From NCBI GenBank assembly GCA_963736455.1, contig CAVTON010000002.1, forward strand, positions 682,001 through 746,000: a DNA stretch of 64,000 nucleotides, in the 5' to 3' direction. The notes under the pieces were generated by a model. That model saw nothing but the letters and a program-made list of their open reading frames with translations. It did no database searches and was not told the origin of the DNA. Positions 56,520 through 64,000 of this stretch are shown piece after piece (position 1 is the stretch's first letter; every line of letters starts with the position of its first letter). This DNA is from DAHUXD01 sp963736455 (lineage in GTDB: Bacteria > Acidobacteriota > Thermoanaerobaculia > UBA5066 > Gp7-AA6). Both the position numbers and the translations under genes were made by a program.

Positions 56520-56915
56520 ATGCCGATTCCAATGCGAAGCCTCGCCGGCGCGCTCTCCGCGCTGCTCTTCCTCGCGTGCGCGTCCGGGCCCCCGGCGCCG
56601 ACCGGCTCGGTCAGCGGGATCGCCGTCGACGACTCCGGCCACGGGTTGCCGGGGATCACGATCACGATCCAGACCGACGGGGGCAAGGTGATCGACACGG
56701 TCGTCACCGCCGTCGACGGCTCCTACCTCTTTCCGGCCGTTCCGACGGGCCGCTACCGGGTGCTCTGCCTGCTGGCGGGGTTCACGACGCCGACGCCGCT
56801 CGTCGCCGACGTGGCGGCCGGCCAGTCGACTCCTCTCGGTCCGCTGCGAGTTCTCGCGCCCGGGCTCGATTCCGGCTCGATCCAGCTCGTCACACCGACG
56901 CCGACTGTGCCGTGA
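56520..56915 (+). CDS. Lipoprotein with carboxypeptidase-regulatory-like domain
   Basis: The ATG at 56520 is chosen because AAGGAG lies six bases before it; an ATG at 56505 contains that site within its own frame. The 131-residue product has lipobox LLFLAC and a single transthyretin-like domain (GIAVDDSGHGLPGITITIQT, VVTAVDGSYLFPAVPTGRYR), seen in surface and TonB-associated proteins. Its role is unknown. The stop overlaps the next small gene (GTGA). Confidence 0.72.
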   Translation: MPIPMRSLAGALSALLFLACASGPPAPTGSVSGIAVDDSGHGLPGITITIQTDGGKVIDTVVTAVDGSYLFPAVPTGRYRVLCLLAGFTTPTPLVADVAAGQSTPLGPLRVLAPGLDSGSIQLVTPTPTVP

Positions 56916-57082
56916 GAGTGAAGACGGTGAAGACAGGAGCTCGCCGCGGCGGAAAGCGCCGCCCCGACGACTGGATGCTCGTGAGGCTCGAGGCCGTGAC
57001 GCCGAAGGAGCTCGAGAACATGCTGCGCCTCGCCTGGAGCCGCAAGGCGCCGAGACGTCTGCTCTCGGCGGCCTCCGGATAG
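56912..57082 (+). CDS. Small basic protein, possibly a YjbR/MmcQ C-terminal piece
   Basis: A GTG overlapping the previous stop starts a 56-residue frame: basic N-terminus (TGARRGGKRRPDD), then WMLVRLEAVTPKELENMLRL and AWSRKAPRRLL. The second half recalls the end of MmcQ/YjbR-family proteins, so it may be a shortened member. It is too short to be sure. Confidence 0.5.
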   Translation: MRVKTVKTGARRGGKRRPDDWMLVRLEAVTPKELENMLRLAWSRKAPRRLLSAASG

Positions 57083-57084
57083 CG

Positions 57085-57498
57085 ATGGCCGTGTCGGTCG
57101 TCCGACTCGGCTCACCCCGGGCGCGCGGGGAGGGGCTTCGAATCGGGACCGTCCGGCGCCCGCCGCGCGGGGTTCCGAAGCGCGATTTTGCCCGGCGCGA
57201 CTTCTACGACGTGTGGCTTCCGAATCTGGCGCCCTCGGAAACGCTGGTCCAGGCGGCGCGGAAAGCGCGCGACGAGCGCGCCTGGCGGGCGTTCGTTCAC
57301 GGTTATCGGGCGGAGATGAAGAGGCCTGAGGCGGCGCACGTGCTCGAGTCGCTCGCGGCGCTCTCCCGCGAGGCCGACTTCGCGGTCGGCTGCTATTGCG
57401 AGAACGAGCGGCGGTGCCACCGATCGATCCTCCGGGAGCTGCTCGCGGAGAGAGGAGCGATCATTCGCGGGGTCGCGCGGGCCGGCGCGAAGGCATAA
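57085..57498 (+). CDS. DUF488 family protein (YeaO-like)
   Basis: This 137-residue protein has the DUF488 layout: IGTVRRPPRGVPKRDFARRD near the start, DVWLPNLAPSE, and the cysteine/arginine motif VGCYCENERRCHRSILRELL near the end. The biochemical role of DUF488 is not established. It starts two bases after the preceding small gene. Confidence 0.85.
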   Translation: MAVSVVRLGSPRARGEGLRIGTVRRPPRGVPKRDFARRDFYDVWLPNLAPSETLVQAARKARDERAWRAFVHGYRAEMKRPEAAHVLESLAALSREADFAVGCYCENERRCHRSILRELLAERGAIIRGVARAGAKA

Positions 57499-57505
57499 TT
57501 CGTCC

Positions 57506-58036
57506 ATGAAGATCGGAAGGCCCGCCCGCGACGAGTACGGTCCCTATTTCGAGCGCTACATTTCCCGCGTTCCGGAAGAAGACGTCCTTCCGGCCCTCGA
57601 GCGCCAGCCGGCGGAGCTCCGCGCGGCGCTCGAATCGCTCCCGGCCGAGCGCGAGGGTTACCGCTACGCGCCGGAGAAGTGGAGCGTCCGGCAGCTCGTC
57701 GGCCACGTCGTCGATTCGGAACGTGTCTTCGGGTATCGCGCCCTCTGCGTGGCGCGGGGAGAGGCCGCGAACCTGCCGGGATTCGAGCAGACCGACTATG
57801 CCGACCGGGCCGGCCACGACCGATACGCGCTCGCGGATCTCCTCGGCGAGTTCGAGGCCGTGCGGCGCGCCAACGTTTCGATGCTCGCCCATCTCGACGA
57901 GAGGGCCGTCGTCCGCATCGGCACCGCGAACGGGCTCCCCGTCTCGGTGCGCGCGCTCGCCTTCATCATGGTGGGGCACGTCCGGCACCACCTGGGCGTG
58001 CTCGCCGACAAATACGGAGTCGGCGAGGCTCCGTAG
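57506..58036 (+). CDS. DinB-family four-helix metalloprotein
   Basis: This 176-residue DinB/YfiT-like protein has a putative metal site of one histidine in VRQLVGHVVDSERVFGYRAL and two in FIMVGHVRHHLGVL. Such proteins include thiol-dependent transferases and stress proteins. The enzyme activity here is unknown. A second DinB-like gene follows. Confidence 0.83.
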   Translation: MKIGRPARDEYGPYFERYISRVPEEDVLPALERQPAELRAALESLPAEREGYRYAPEKWSVRQLVGHVVDSERVFGYRALCVARGEAANLPGFEQTDYADRAGHDRYALADLLGEFEAVRRANVSMLAHLDERAVVRIGTANGLPVSVRALAFIMVGHVRHHLGVLADKYGVGEAP

Positions 58037-58057
58037 CGGGGCCTGCGGCGTACGAAC

Positions 58058-58555
58058 GTGAGCGAGCTCGGCCGCAACCTGTCCATTCTCCTCGTTCGGG
58101 AGCTGGAGACGTTCGAGCGGGAGCTCGACCTCTTCCCCGACGACGAGAGCGCGTGGCGCTCCCCTCCGGGCATCTCGAACTCCGCGGCCAATCTCGCCCT
58201 GCACGTGGCCGGCAACCTCCGGCATTTCGTCGGAGCGGTTCTCGGAGGCGACGGCTACGTGCGCAACCGCGAGCTCGAGTTCGGCCGGCGGTCCGGTCCC
58301 CGCGGCGACGTGAAGGCCGAGATCCGGGCGGCGATCCGCGCCGTCGAGGAGACTCTCGCCCGCCTGCCTGCGGAAGCCTATGAGCACGAATATCCGGAGC
58401 CGGTCGGCGGCTTGCGCCTGCGCACGGACCGTTTCCTGATGCACCTGTGCTCGCACGCCGCCTATCACCTCGGCCAGGCGGCCACCGTGCGTCGAGCGGT
58501 CACGGGTGAGAACCGATCGAGCGGACCCGTTCCTCTCGCCGCGCTCACACCCTGA
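58058..58555 (+). CDS. DinB-like protein (DUF1572 type)
   Basis: A GTG start gives 165 residues with three histidine positions typical of the fold: ANLALHVAGNLRHFVGAVL and FLMHLCSHAAYHLGQA. It is a second, distinct member of the DinB superfamily right after the first. Possibly involved in detoxification or thiol metabolism; not established. Confidence 0.82.
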   Translation: MSELGRNLSILLVRELETFERELDLFPDDESAWRSPPGISNSAANLALHVAGNLRHFVGAVLGGDGYVRNRELEFGRRSGPRGDVKAEIRAAIRAVEETLARLPAEAYEHEYPEPVGGLRLRTDRFLMHLCSHAAYHLGQAATVRRAVTGENRSSGPVPLAALTP

Positions 58556-58566
58556 CGGGCGGCTCG

Positions 58567-59229
58567 ATGAAAGTCGTCCTCTATGGAGCCACCGGAATGG
58601 TGGGCGGGGGAGTGCTTCTCGAGTGCCTCGACGACCCGCGCGTCGGCTCGCTCGTGGTGGTCGGCCGCAGGAGCTGCGGCATCCGCGACGCACGGCTCGT
58701 GGAGGTCCTGGTCGACGACTTCTTCGACGAGCGCGCGGTGCGGCCTCACTTCGGCGGCGTCGACGCCTGCTTCTTCTGCCTCGGCGTGTCGTCGATCGGC
58801 ATGAGCGAGGCGGAGTACACCCGCGTGACCCACGACCTGACGCTCGCGGCCGCCCGGGCGCTTCTCGACGCCGGGTCGCGGCCGGTGTTCTGCTACGTCT
58901 CCGGCGCCGGGACCGACGCGGAGGGGCGGGCGATGTGGGCTCGCGTGAAGGGAAGGACCGAGAACGCGCTCCGGGCCCTGCCGTTTTCCGCGGCCTACAT
59001 GTTCCGGCCGGCCTACATCCAGCCCGTGCGCGGAGTCCGCTCGAAGACCGGCTGGTACCAGGCGTTGTATTCGCTCTTCGGGTTTCTGTATCCGCTGCTG
59101 CGCCGGGCGTTTCCCTCGTACGTCACGAGCACCGCCGTTCTCGGAAGGGCCATGATCCGCGCCGCGTCCGATGGCGCTCCCGCGAGCATCCTCGAGACTC
59201 GCGACATCAATCGGCTCGGGATAGGCTGA
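58567..59229 (+). CDS. NAD(P)-binding Rossmann protein, HTATIP2/epimerase type
   Basis: This 220-residue protein has an N-terminal dinucleotide motif (VVLYGATGMVGGGVLLECL), VGRRSCG, FFCLGVSSIGMSEAEY and FCYVSGAGTDAEGRAMWARV, the atypical SDR pattern of HTATIP2-like oxidoreductases. Later FRPAYIQPVRGVRSKTGWY is also usual. Substrate unknown. Confidence 0.85.
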   Translation: MKVVLYGATGMVGGGVLLECLDDPRVGSLVVVGRRSCGIRDARLVEVLVDDFFDERAVRPHFGGVDACFFCLGVSSIGMSEAEYTRVTHDLTLAAARALLDAGSRPVFCYVSGAGTDAEGRAMWARVKGRTENALRALPFSAAYMFRPAYIQPVRGVRSKTGWYQALYSLFGFLYPLLRRAFPSYVTSTAVLGRAMIRAASDGAPASILETRDINRLGIG

Positions 59230-59234
59230 TCCGA

Positions 59235-59774
59235 GTGCCCCGCTACGTCGCGTTCCTTCGAGCCATCAACGTCGGAGGCCACACGGTCTCGATGGCGGCC
59301 CTGCGCGGCCACTTCGAGGCGCTCGGCTGCTCGCACGTCGAGACCGTCATCGCGAGCGGAAACGTGGTCTTCGATTCGCCGGCGAGAAGCAGTGCGGCGC
59401 TCGAGAAGAAGATCGCCGGGCATCTCGAGAGACGTCTCGGTTACGAAGTGGCGACCTTCGTCCGGACCCCGGAAGAGATCGTCCGCATCGCCGGGCATCG
59501 GCCCTTCGAGAAGGCGGAAATCGAGGCCGAAGGCCGCACGCTCTTCGTCGGGTTTCACGGGCGCGAAGCCGAGGCGTCCGCGCGCCGGAGGGTCCTGGCC
59601 CTGACGTCGGACATCGATGGCTTTCACCTTCGCGGCCGCGAGGTGTACTGGCTCTGCCGGGCGCGCGTCACGGATTCGAAGGTCTACGGCGGCGGCCTGG
59701 AAAAGGCCCTCGGCCAGCCGGCGACGGTCCGAAACGTGACGACGCTGCGTCGGATCGCGGAGAAATTCGGTTGA
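59235..59774 (+). CDS. DUF1697 family protein
   Basis: A GTG at 59235 gives 179 residues: YVAFLRAINVGGHTVSMAAL, VIASGNVVFDS, RTPEEIVRIAGHRPFEKAEI and KALGQPATVRNVTTLRRIAE, the full DUF1697 signature. The role is not known. The stop overlaps the TTG start of the next gene. Confidence 0.87.
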   Translation: MPRYVAFLRAINVGGHTVSMAALRGHFEALGCSHVETVIASGNVVFDSPARSSAALEKKIAGHLERRLGYEVATFVRTPEEIVRIAGHRPFEKAEIEAEGRTLFVGFHGREAEASARRRVLALTSDIDGFHLRGREVYWLCRARVTDSKVYGGGLEKALGQPATVRNVTTLRRIAEKFG

Positions 59775-60253
59775 CCGCGGCCCGGCCCTCGGCGCTTCGA
59801 GCCGTCCTCGCCGGAGGCGTCGTCGCCGGGACGCTCGACATCGTTTTCGCCATGCTGTTCTACGGCGTCGCGCGGGGCGGGACCGGCGCGGACGTCCTGC
59901 GGTCGGTCGCGAGCGGCTGGCTCGGCAAGCCGGCGTTCTCGGGCGGCACGGGAACCGCGATTCTCGGACTGGCGACCCAGTACCTTATCGCCATCGGCGC
60001 GGCGGCCGTGTTCCTCGCCGTGTCGAGGGTGATTCCCGTGCTTCGGCGCCGTCCCGTGCCGGCCGGGATCGTCTTCGGGGCCGGCCTCTACGTCTTCATG
60101 AACCTCGTCGTCATTCCGCTGTCGGCCGCCCCGTTCCGGCCGTCCTTCGCGATGAAAGGCCTCGTGCCGGCGGTCGCGGTCCACATGTTTCTCATCGGGG
60201 TGCCCATCGCCCTGTGCGCGCGCCGATTTGGCGGCGTTGCCGAGGCCGCGTGA
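59771..60253 (+). CDS. Hypothetical membrane protein, four helices
   Basis: A TTG start coupled to the previous stop gives 160 residues with about four membrane segments: VLAGGVVAGTLDIVFAMLFY, YLIAIGAAAVFLAVSRVIPV, GIVFGAGLYVFMNLVVIPLS and VAVHMFLIGVPIALCARR. Similar unnamed membrane proteins exist; no function known. The stop overlaps the yccF start. Confidence 0.72.
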   Translation: MTAARPSALRAVLAGGVVAGTLDIVFAMLFYGVARGGTGADVLRSVASGWLGKPAFSGGTGTAILGLATQYLIAIGAAAVFLAVSRVIPVLRRRPVPAGIVFGAGLYVFMNLVVIPLSAAPFRPSFAMKGLVPAVAVHMFLIGVPIALCARRFGGVAEAA

Positions 60254-60666
60254 GGACTCTCGGGAACCTGGTCTGGCTCGTCTGCGGCGGTCTCGCGATG
60301 GCTTTCGCCTGGTGGCTCGCCGGCCTGATCGCGTTCGTCTCGATCGTCGGCATTCCGTGGGGACGGGCGTGCTTCGTGATCGGAAACCTCTGCCTCCTGC
60401 CGTTCGGCCGCGAAGCCATCGACCGGCAGGTTCTGAGGGGACGGCCCGACGTCGGCACCGGACCGCTCGGCCTGATCGGAAACGTCCTCTGGTTCGTGTT
60501 CGCCGGCCTGTGGCTCGCGATCGGCCACCTGGTTTCGGCGGTCTTCTGCTTCGTCACGATCATCGGGATCCCGTTCGGTCTTCAGCACCTCAAGCTCGCC
60601 GAGATCGCGCTCGCCCCGATCGGGAAGACGATCGTGCTTGCGGGCCGCGGCCGGCCGCCGCGATGA
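60250..60666 (+). CDS. yccF: YccF-family inner membrane protein (DUF307)
   Basis: A GTG overlapping the previous stop gives 138 residues with two copies of the YccF motif: FVSIVGIPWGRACFVIGNLC then LLPFG, and FVTIIGIPFGLQHLKLAEIA then LAPIG. Four membrane segments. Function unknown. It is convergent with the mgtC-like gene. Confidence 0.87.
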   Translation: MRTLGNLVWLVCGGLAMAFAWWLAGLIAFVSIVGIPWGRACFVIGNLCLLPFGREAIDRQVLRGRPDVGTGPLGLIGNVLWFVFAGLWLAIGHLVSAVFCFVTIIGIPFGLQHLKLAEIALAPIGKTIVLAGRGRPPR

Positions 60667-60696
60667 GGCCCGCTCCGGTCGTCCCGAGCGGGTCCG

Positions 60697-61170
60697 TCAG
60701 GCTTTCCCGGGGCCTTCGGAGCGGCTCTTTTCGAGCTTCCCGACCGGCCCGAGAATCAGCCACCCGATCCCGGCGCCGAGCGCGGGAAGCCAGAGATGGC
60801 CGAGGCCGGCGCCGGCGCCGATGCCCGCCGTCAGCCAGATGCTCGCCGCGGTCGTCAGGCCGTGGACTTCCAGCCGGTCGCCGACCTTGAGGATCGTCCC
60901 CGCGCCGAGGAACCCGACTCCCGTCACGATTCCCTGGATGACGCGGCTCACGTCCGCCGACGTCTGCCCGGCTTCGACCGAGGCGAGGACGAAGAACGCG
61001 GAACCCAGGCACACGAGAATGTGCGTGCGGAGCCCGGCCGTGCTGTGGACTTTTTCACGCTGGTAGCCGAGCAGGGCGCCGAGGGCGGCCGCCAACCCGA
61101 GCCGCGAGATCGAGAAGAGGAGGATCTGGACGCTCGGCCACTGGAAGATCGGTTCCTGCATCGCGGGCAT
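60697..61170 (-). CDS. MgtC/SapB-family membrane protein (membrane domain only)
   Basis: This 157-residue protein has the MgtC membrane domain: RLGLAAALGALLGYQREKVH, AGLRTHILVCLGSAFFVL, IVTGVGFLGAGTILKVGDRL and GLTTAASIWLTAGIGAGAGL. The cytoplasmic ACT-like domain of full-length MgtC is absent, as in many SapB-type members. MgtC proteins affect magnesium and ATP-synthase homeostasis in some bacteria. Confidence 0.87.
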   Translation of the reverse strand: MPAMQEPIFQWPSVQILLFSISRLGLAAALGALLGYQREKVHSTAGLRTHILVCLGSAFFVLASVEAGQTSADVSRVIQGIVTGVGFLGAGTILKVGDRLEVHGLTTAASIWLTAGIGAGAGLGHLWLPALGAGIGWLILGPVGKLEKSRSEGPGKA

Positions 61171-61189
61171 CGTCCCTCCTCGCGGCGCG

Positions 61190-62593
61190 TCAGTCGCCCG
61201 GACCGGTCATCTTTTCGGGCTGGACCGCCTGGTCGAATTCCTCGTCGGTGAGGTGGCCGAGCTCGAGGGCGGCCTCCTTCAGCGTCGTGCCGTCCCTGTG
61301 GGCCTTCTTGGCGATCTCGGCGGCCTTGTCGTAGCCGAGCGTGGGCGCGAGGGCCGTGACGAGCATGAGCGAGCGGCCGAGGTGCTCGCGGATGCGCGCG
61401 CGGTCCGGTTCGATGCCGCGCGCGCAGTGCTCCTCGAACGATTCGGCGGCATCCGAAAGCAGGCGCACCGAGCGCAGGACGTTCGAGATGATCAGCGGCT
61501 TGTAGACGTTGAGCTCGAAGTTGCCGGAGGCGCCGCCCACGGTGACGGCGACATCGTTGCCGAACACCTGGGCGCAGACCATCGTGAGGGCCTCGGATTG
61601 CGTGGGGTTGACCTTGCCCGGCATGATCGAGGAGCCCGGCTCGTTCTCGGGAATTCGGATCTCGCCGAGCCCCGACCGCGGGCCCGAAGCGAGCCAGCGG
61701 ACGTCGTTGGCGATCTTCATCAGGGCGGCCGCGAGCGTGCGGATCGCGCCGTGGGCGTTCAGCAGGGCGTCATGGGCCGCGAGGGCCTCGAACTTATTGG
61801 GAGCGGTCACGAACGGGAGGCCGGTCAGCTTCGCGATCTCGGAGGCCACGCGATGCCCGAAGTCCGCGGGGGCGTTCAGGCCGGTGCCGACCGCCGTGCC
61901 GCCGAGCGCGAGCTCATGGAGGTGGGGCATCGCCGCCTCGACGTGCGCGAGGCCGTGATCGAGCTGCGAGACCCACCCCGAGATCTCCTGGCCGAGCGTC
62001 ATCGGGACGGCGTCCTGCAGATGCGTGCGGCCGATCTTGACGATCGCCTGAAACTCCCTCGCCTTGGCGTCCAGCGTGTCGCGCAGGCGCTTGACCGCCG
62101 GAATGAGCCGGTGGCGGATCTGTTCGACGGCCGCGATCGCCATCGCCGTCGGAAACGTGTCGTTGGACGACTGGCTTCGATTGACGTCGTCGTTCGGATG
62201 GACGGGCTTCTTCGAGCCGAGGACGCCTCCGAGGATCTCGATCGCGCGGTTCGCGATGACCTCGTTGGCGTTCATGTTGGTCTGTGTTCCGCTGCCCGTC
62301 TGCCAGACGACGAGGGGGAAGTGCGCATCGAGCTTTCCGGAAATGACCTCGTCCGCCGCCTCGATGATGGCGGCCGCCTTTTCCCGGGAGAGGGCGCGCC
62401 GGTCGCGGTTGACGATCGCGCAGGCCTTCTTCAATATTCCGAAGGCGCGGATCAGCTCCCTCGGAAAGCGCTCGTCGCCGATCTTGAAGTTCTCGAGCGA
62501 CCGCTCCGTCTGCGCGCCCCAGTAACGGTCGGCGGGAACTTCGATCGGTCCCATCGTGTCGGACTCGGTGCGCGTCCTCTTCGGGTCGGTCAT
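61190..62593 (-). CDS. fumC: Fumarate hydratase, class II
   Basis: This 467-residue enzyme interconverts fumarate and malate in the TCA cycle. Family motifs are MGPIEVPADRYWGAQTERSL, QTGSGTQTNMNANEVIANRA, VHPNDDVNRSQSSNDTFPTA, KIGRTHLQDAVPMTLGQEIS and the signature EPGSSIMPGKVNPTQ. The ATG at 62593 is chosen; the open frame reaches far upstream through aqpZ but without homology. With the sdhB fragment at the window end it makes a small TCA group. Confidence 0.95.
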   Translation of the reverse strand: MTDPKRTRTESDTMGPIEVPADRYWGAQTERSLENFKIGDERFPRELIRAFGILKKACAIVNRDRRALSREKAAAIIEAADEVISGKLDAHFPLVVWQTGSGTQTNMNANEVIANRAIEILGGVLGSKKPVHPNDDVNRSQSSNDTFPTAMAIAAVEQIRHRLIPAVKRLRDTLDAKAREFQAIVKIGRTHLQDAVPMTLGQEISGWVSQLDHGLAHVEAAMPHLHELALGGTAVGTGLNAPADFGHRVASEIAKLTGLPFVTAPNKFEALAAHDALLNAHGAIRTLAAALMKIANDVRWLASGPRSGLGEIRIPENEPGSSIMPGKVNPTQSEALTMVCAQVFGNDVAVTVGGASGNFELNVYKPLIISNVLRSVRLLSDAAESFEEHCARGIEPDRARIREHLGRSLMLVTALAPTLGYDKAAEIAKKAHRDGTTLKEAALELGHLTDEEFDQAVQPEKMTGPGD

Positions 62594-62778
62594 GCGCGCG
62601 TCATGGTATCGCTTGCAACGGGTTATAGTGTCTCGAAGAAGATCCTCCATGATCCGCGTGGGAGTCCGTCCGTTCCGGCGTGGCCGTCCGGCGCGCGCAC
62701 AATCGCCATGAATCGTCTTCGATCCTGGGCCGGCACGCGGCAGGGTGTGTGGAGGATCGAGCGCGAGGCGGAGTCGCG

Positions 62779-63492
62779 TCACCTCCCCGCGATGTCCGGC
62801 TCGCGTCCGACCTCGAAGATCGCCCGGTAGAGCCAGCCCGCGAGGACCGCTCCGAGGATCGGGGCGACCCAGAAGAGCCAGAGCTGCGAGGTCGCCCAGC
62901 CGCCGACGAAGATCGCCGGTCCGGTGCTGCGCGCCGGGTTCACGGACGTGTTCGTCACCGGGATGCTGATCAGGTGGATCAGCGTCAGCGCGAGGCCGAT
63001 CGCGATGCCGGCGAAGCCGACCGGCGCGCGGCGGTGCGTGGAGCCGAGGATCACGACGAGAAACATGAACGTCATGACGAGCTCGCTGACCAGGGCGGCC
63101 GTCAGGGAATAGCCGCCGGGGGAGTGCTCGCCGTAGCCGTTCGAGGCGAATCCCCCCGAGAGGTCGAAGCCGGCCTTGCCGCTGGCGATGAGATAGAGAA
63201 CGCCGGCGCCGGCGATCGCGCCGAAGACCTGAGCGATTACGTAGGGCGCCACGTGTTTCGCGGGAAACCTCCCGCCCGCCCAGAGTCCGAAGGTCACCGC
63301 GGGGTTGAAGTGTCCTCCCGAGATCGGTCCGAGCGCGTAGATCCCCGTCAAGACGGTCAGCCCGAACGCGAGGGAGACGCCGACGAAACCGATTCCCAGG
63401 GCGGGAAAGGCCGCGGCGAGCACCGCGCTTCCGCATCCGCCGAGAACGAGCCAGAAGGTTCCGAGGAACTCGCTGGAGAGCTTCGGGAACAT
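62779..63492 (-). CDS. aqpZ: Aquaporin Z-type water channel
   Basis: This 237-residue protein has six membrane segments and two NPA-type motifs: GGHFNPAVTFGLWAGGRF and NTSVNPARSTGPAIFVGGWA (NPA with R following, as in water-selective aquaporins). EFLGTFWLVLGGCGSAVLAA is the AqpZ N-terminus. It conducts water across the inner membrane. It has a GGAGGA ribosome site. Confidence 0.93.
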   Translation of the reverse strand: MFPKLSSEFLGTFWLVLGGCGSAVLAAAFPALGIGFVGVSLAFGLTVLTGIYALGPISGGHFNPAVTFGLWAGGRFPAKHVAPYVIAQVFGAIAGAGVLYLIASGKAGFDLSGGFASNGYGEHSPGGYSLTAALVSELVMTFMFLVVILGSTHRRAPVGFAGIAIGLALTLIHLISIPVTNTSVNPARSTGPAIFVGGWATSQLWLFWVAPILGAVLAGWLYRAIFEVGREPDIAGR

Positions 63493-63519
63493 GATGTCCT
63501 CCTCCTTGACGCGCCGGGC

Positions 63520-64000
63520 CTATCCCGTTCCGCCGTCTCCCGCCGCGGGCCGGCGGCCCGCGGTGACGCTCGCCTTGACGTAATCGGAGTTCATCTGCGC
63601 GATGAACTGCATGCGAATGCCCTTGGGGCAGGCGGCCTCGCACTCCCCGTGGTTGGTGCAGGTGCCGAAGCCCTCCCGGTCCATCTGCGCGACCATCGCC
63701 CGCACGCGCCCGGGACGCTCGGGCTGGCCCTGGGGGAGGAGTCCCAGGTGCGAGACCTTCGCGGAGACGAAGAGCATGGCGGAGGCATTCGGGCAGGCCG
63801 CCACGCACGCGCCGCAGCCGATGCATGCCGCCGCGTCCATCGCGAGGTCCGCGTTCTCCTTGGGGACCGGTACGGCGTTGCCGTCCGGAGCGCCTCCGAT
63901 GGACGTGGAGATGAAGCCCCCCGAGGCGATCACGCGGTCGAACGCGCCGCGATCCACGATGAGGTCGCGCACCACCGGAAAGGCGGCGGCGCGCCAGGGC
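63520..64000 (-). CDS. sdhB: Succinate dehydrogenase/fumarate reductase iron-sulphur subunit (5' part outside window)
   Basis: The coding frame is open to the window's right edge, so the N-terminal plant-ferredoxin domain is missing. The visible part has the [4Fe-4S] and [3Fe-4S] cysteines in CIGCGACVAACPN and CTNHGECEAACPKGI, with HLGLLPQGQPERPGRV and MVAQMDREGFG. This pattern is that of the Bacteroidetes/Actinobacteria-like SdhB that pairs with a single five-helix SdhC. It transfers electrons from succinate to quinone. Confidence 0.92.
   Translation of the reverse strand, partial: PWRAAAFPVVRDLIVDRGAFDRVIASGGFISTSIGGAPDGNAVPVPKENADLAMDAAACIGCGACVAACPNASAMLFVSAKVSHLGLLPQGQPERPGRVRAMVAQMDREGFGTCTNHGECEAACPKGIRMQFIAQMNSDYVKASVTAGRRPAAGDGGTG

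Noticed and set aside
1..64000. tRNA, rRNA, CRISPR, insertion sequence or prophage
   Set aside because: I looked for T-loop GGTTCGA-type signals, rRNA cores, regularly spaced repeats, transposase DDE motifs and phage genes, and found none that hold up.

Overview
The window is GC-rich, gene-dense DNA from a Gram-negative, aerobically respiring bacterium. An outer-membrane porin, several lipoproteins, a System I (Ccm) cytochrome c pathway and an aa3-type cytochrome oxidase operon support this. The best guess for the lineage is Acidobacteriota, Thermoanaerobaculia/Holophagae-like. This is inferred from GC content, the type of secreted protease with its C-terminal domain, and the style of the small secreted proteins; no rRNA or tRNA gene is present to prove it.

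Bases 1-20,700 form a phosphate and polyphosphate region: the end of an exopolyphosphatase (ppx/gppA), phoU, ppk1, a polyphosphate-associated CHAD protein, a porin, pstSCAB, phoB-phoR, and a DUF47-Pit phosphate transporter pair. A GH1 glycosidase, two PHP phosphoesterases and a ceramide-glucosyltransferase-like enzyme sit inside it. Between ppk1 and the CHAD gene lies a MerR-type regulator carrying the full residue signature of B12-dependent CarH photoreceptors. This is the most unexpected combination in the window.

Bases 20,700-33,640 are mixed: an rlmI-like methyltransferase gene broken by a repeat insertion, a lysyl-endopeptidase-like secreted protease, two acyl-CoA dehydrogenases, an orphan branched-chain-amino-acid-type binding protein, lpdA, a pair of diverged small paralogues facing each other, and three neighbouring small secreted paralogues of an unrecognised family. 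Bases 33,788-38,708 hold an HlyD/MacB-type ABC export operon ending in a two-domain chagasin-like inhibitor. Bases 38,877-40,291 are a divergent pair of metallo-beta-lactamase-fold genes, one of which has lost its metal ligands.

Bases 40,314-45,937 are the leftward ccmABC-(insert)-ccmDEF cluster, with a CxxxY-type CcmE. The operon is interrupted by an oppositely oriented small secreted protein gene and the remains of an ECF sigma factor. Bases 46,093-53,195 are the rightward cytochrome oxidase operon (cupredoxin-like lipoprotein, coxB, coxA, ctaA, ctaB, a 35-residue membrane peptide, subunit IV, coxC, DUF420, a CPLC protein), so the two respiratory gene sets are expressed back to back. Bases 53,192-60,666 are mostly rightward housekeeping and small accessory genes (beta-lactamase-fold hydrolase, DUF374 acyltransferase, argF, DinB, DUF488, DUF1697, YccF). 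The end holds leftward mgtC-like, fumC, aqpZ and a partial sdhB.

Three dispersed repeat families were found by reading: a roughly 110-base structured element (A, three copies, each at the 3' end of a leftward gene), a REP-like CCCTCACCCC element (B, four copies, one inside rlmI), and a hairpin-plus-tail element (C, two copies). No tRNA, rRNA, CRISPR array, insertion sequence or transposase was seen.
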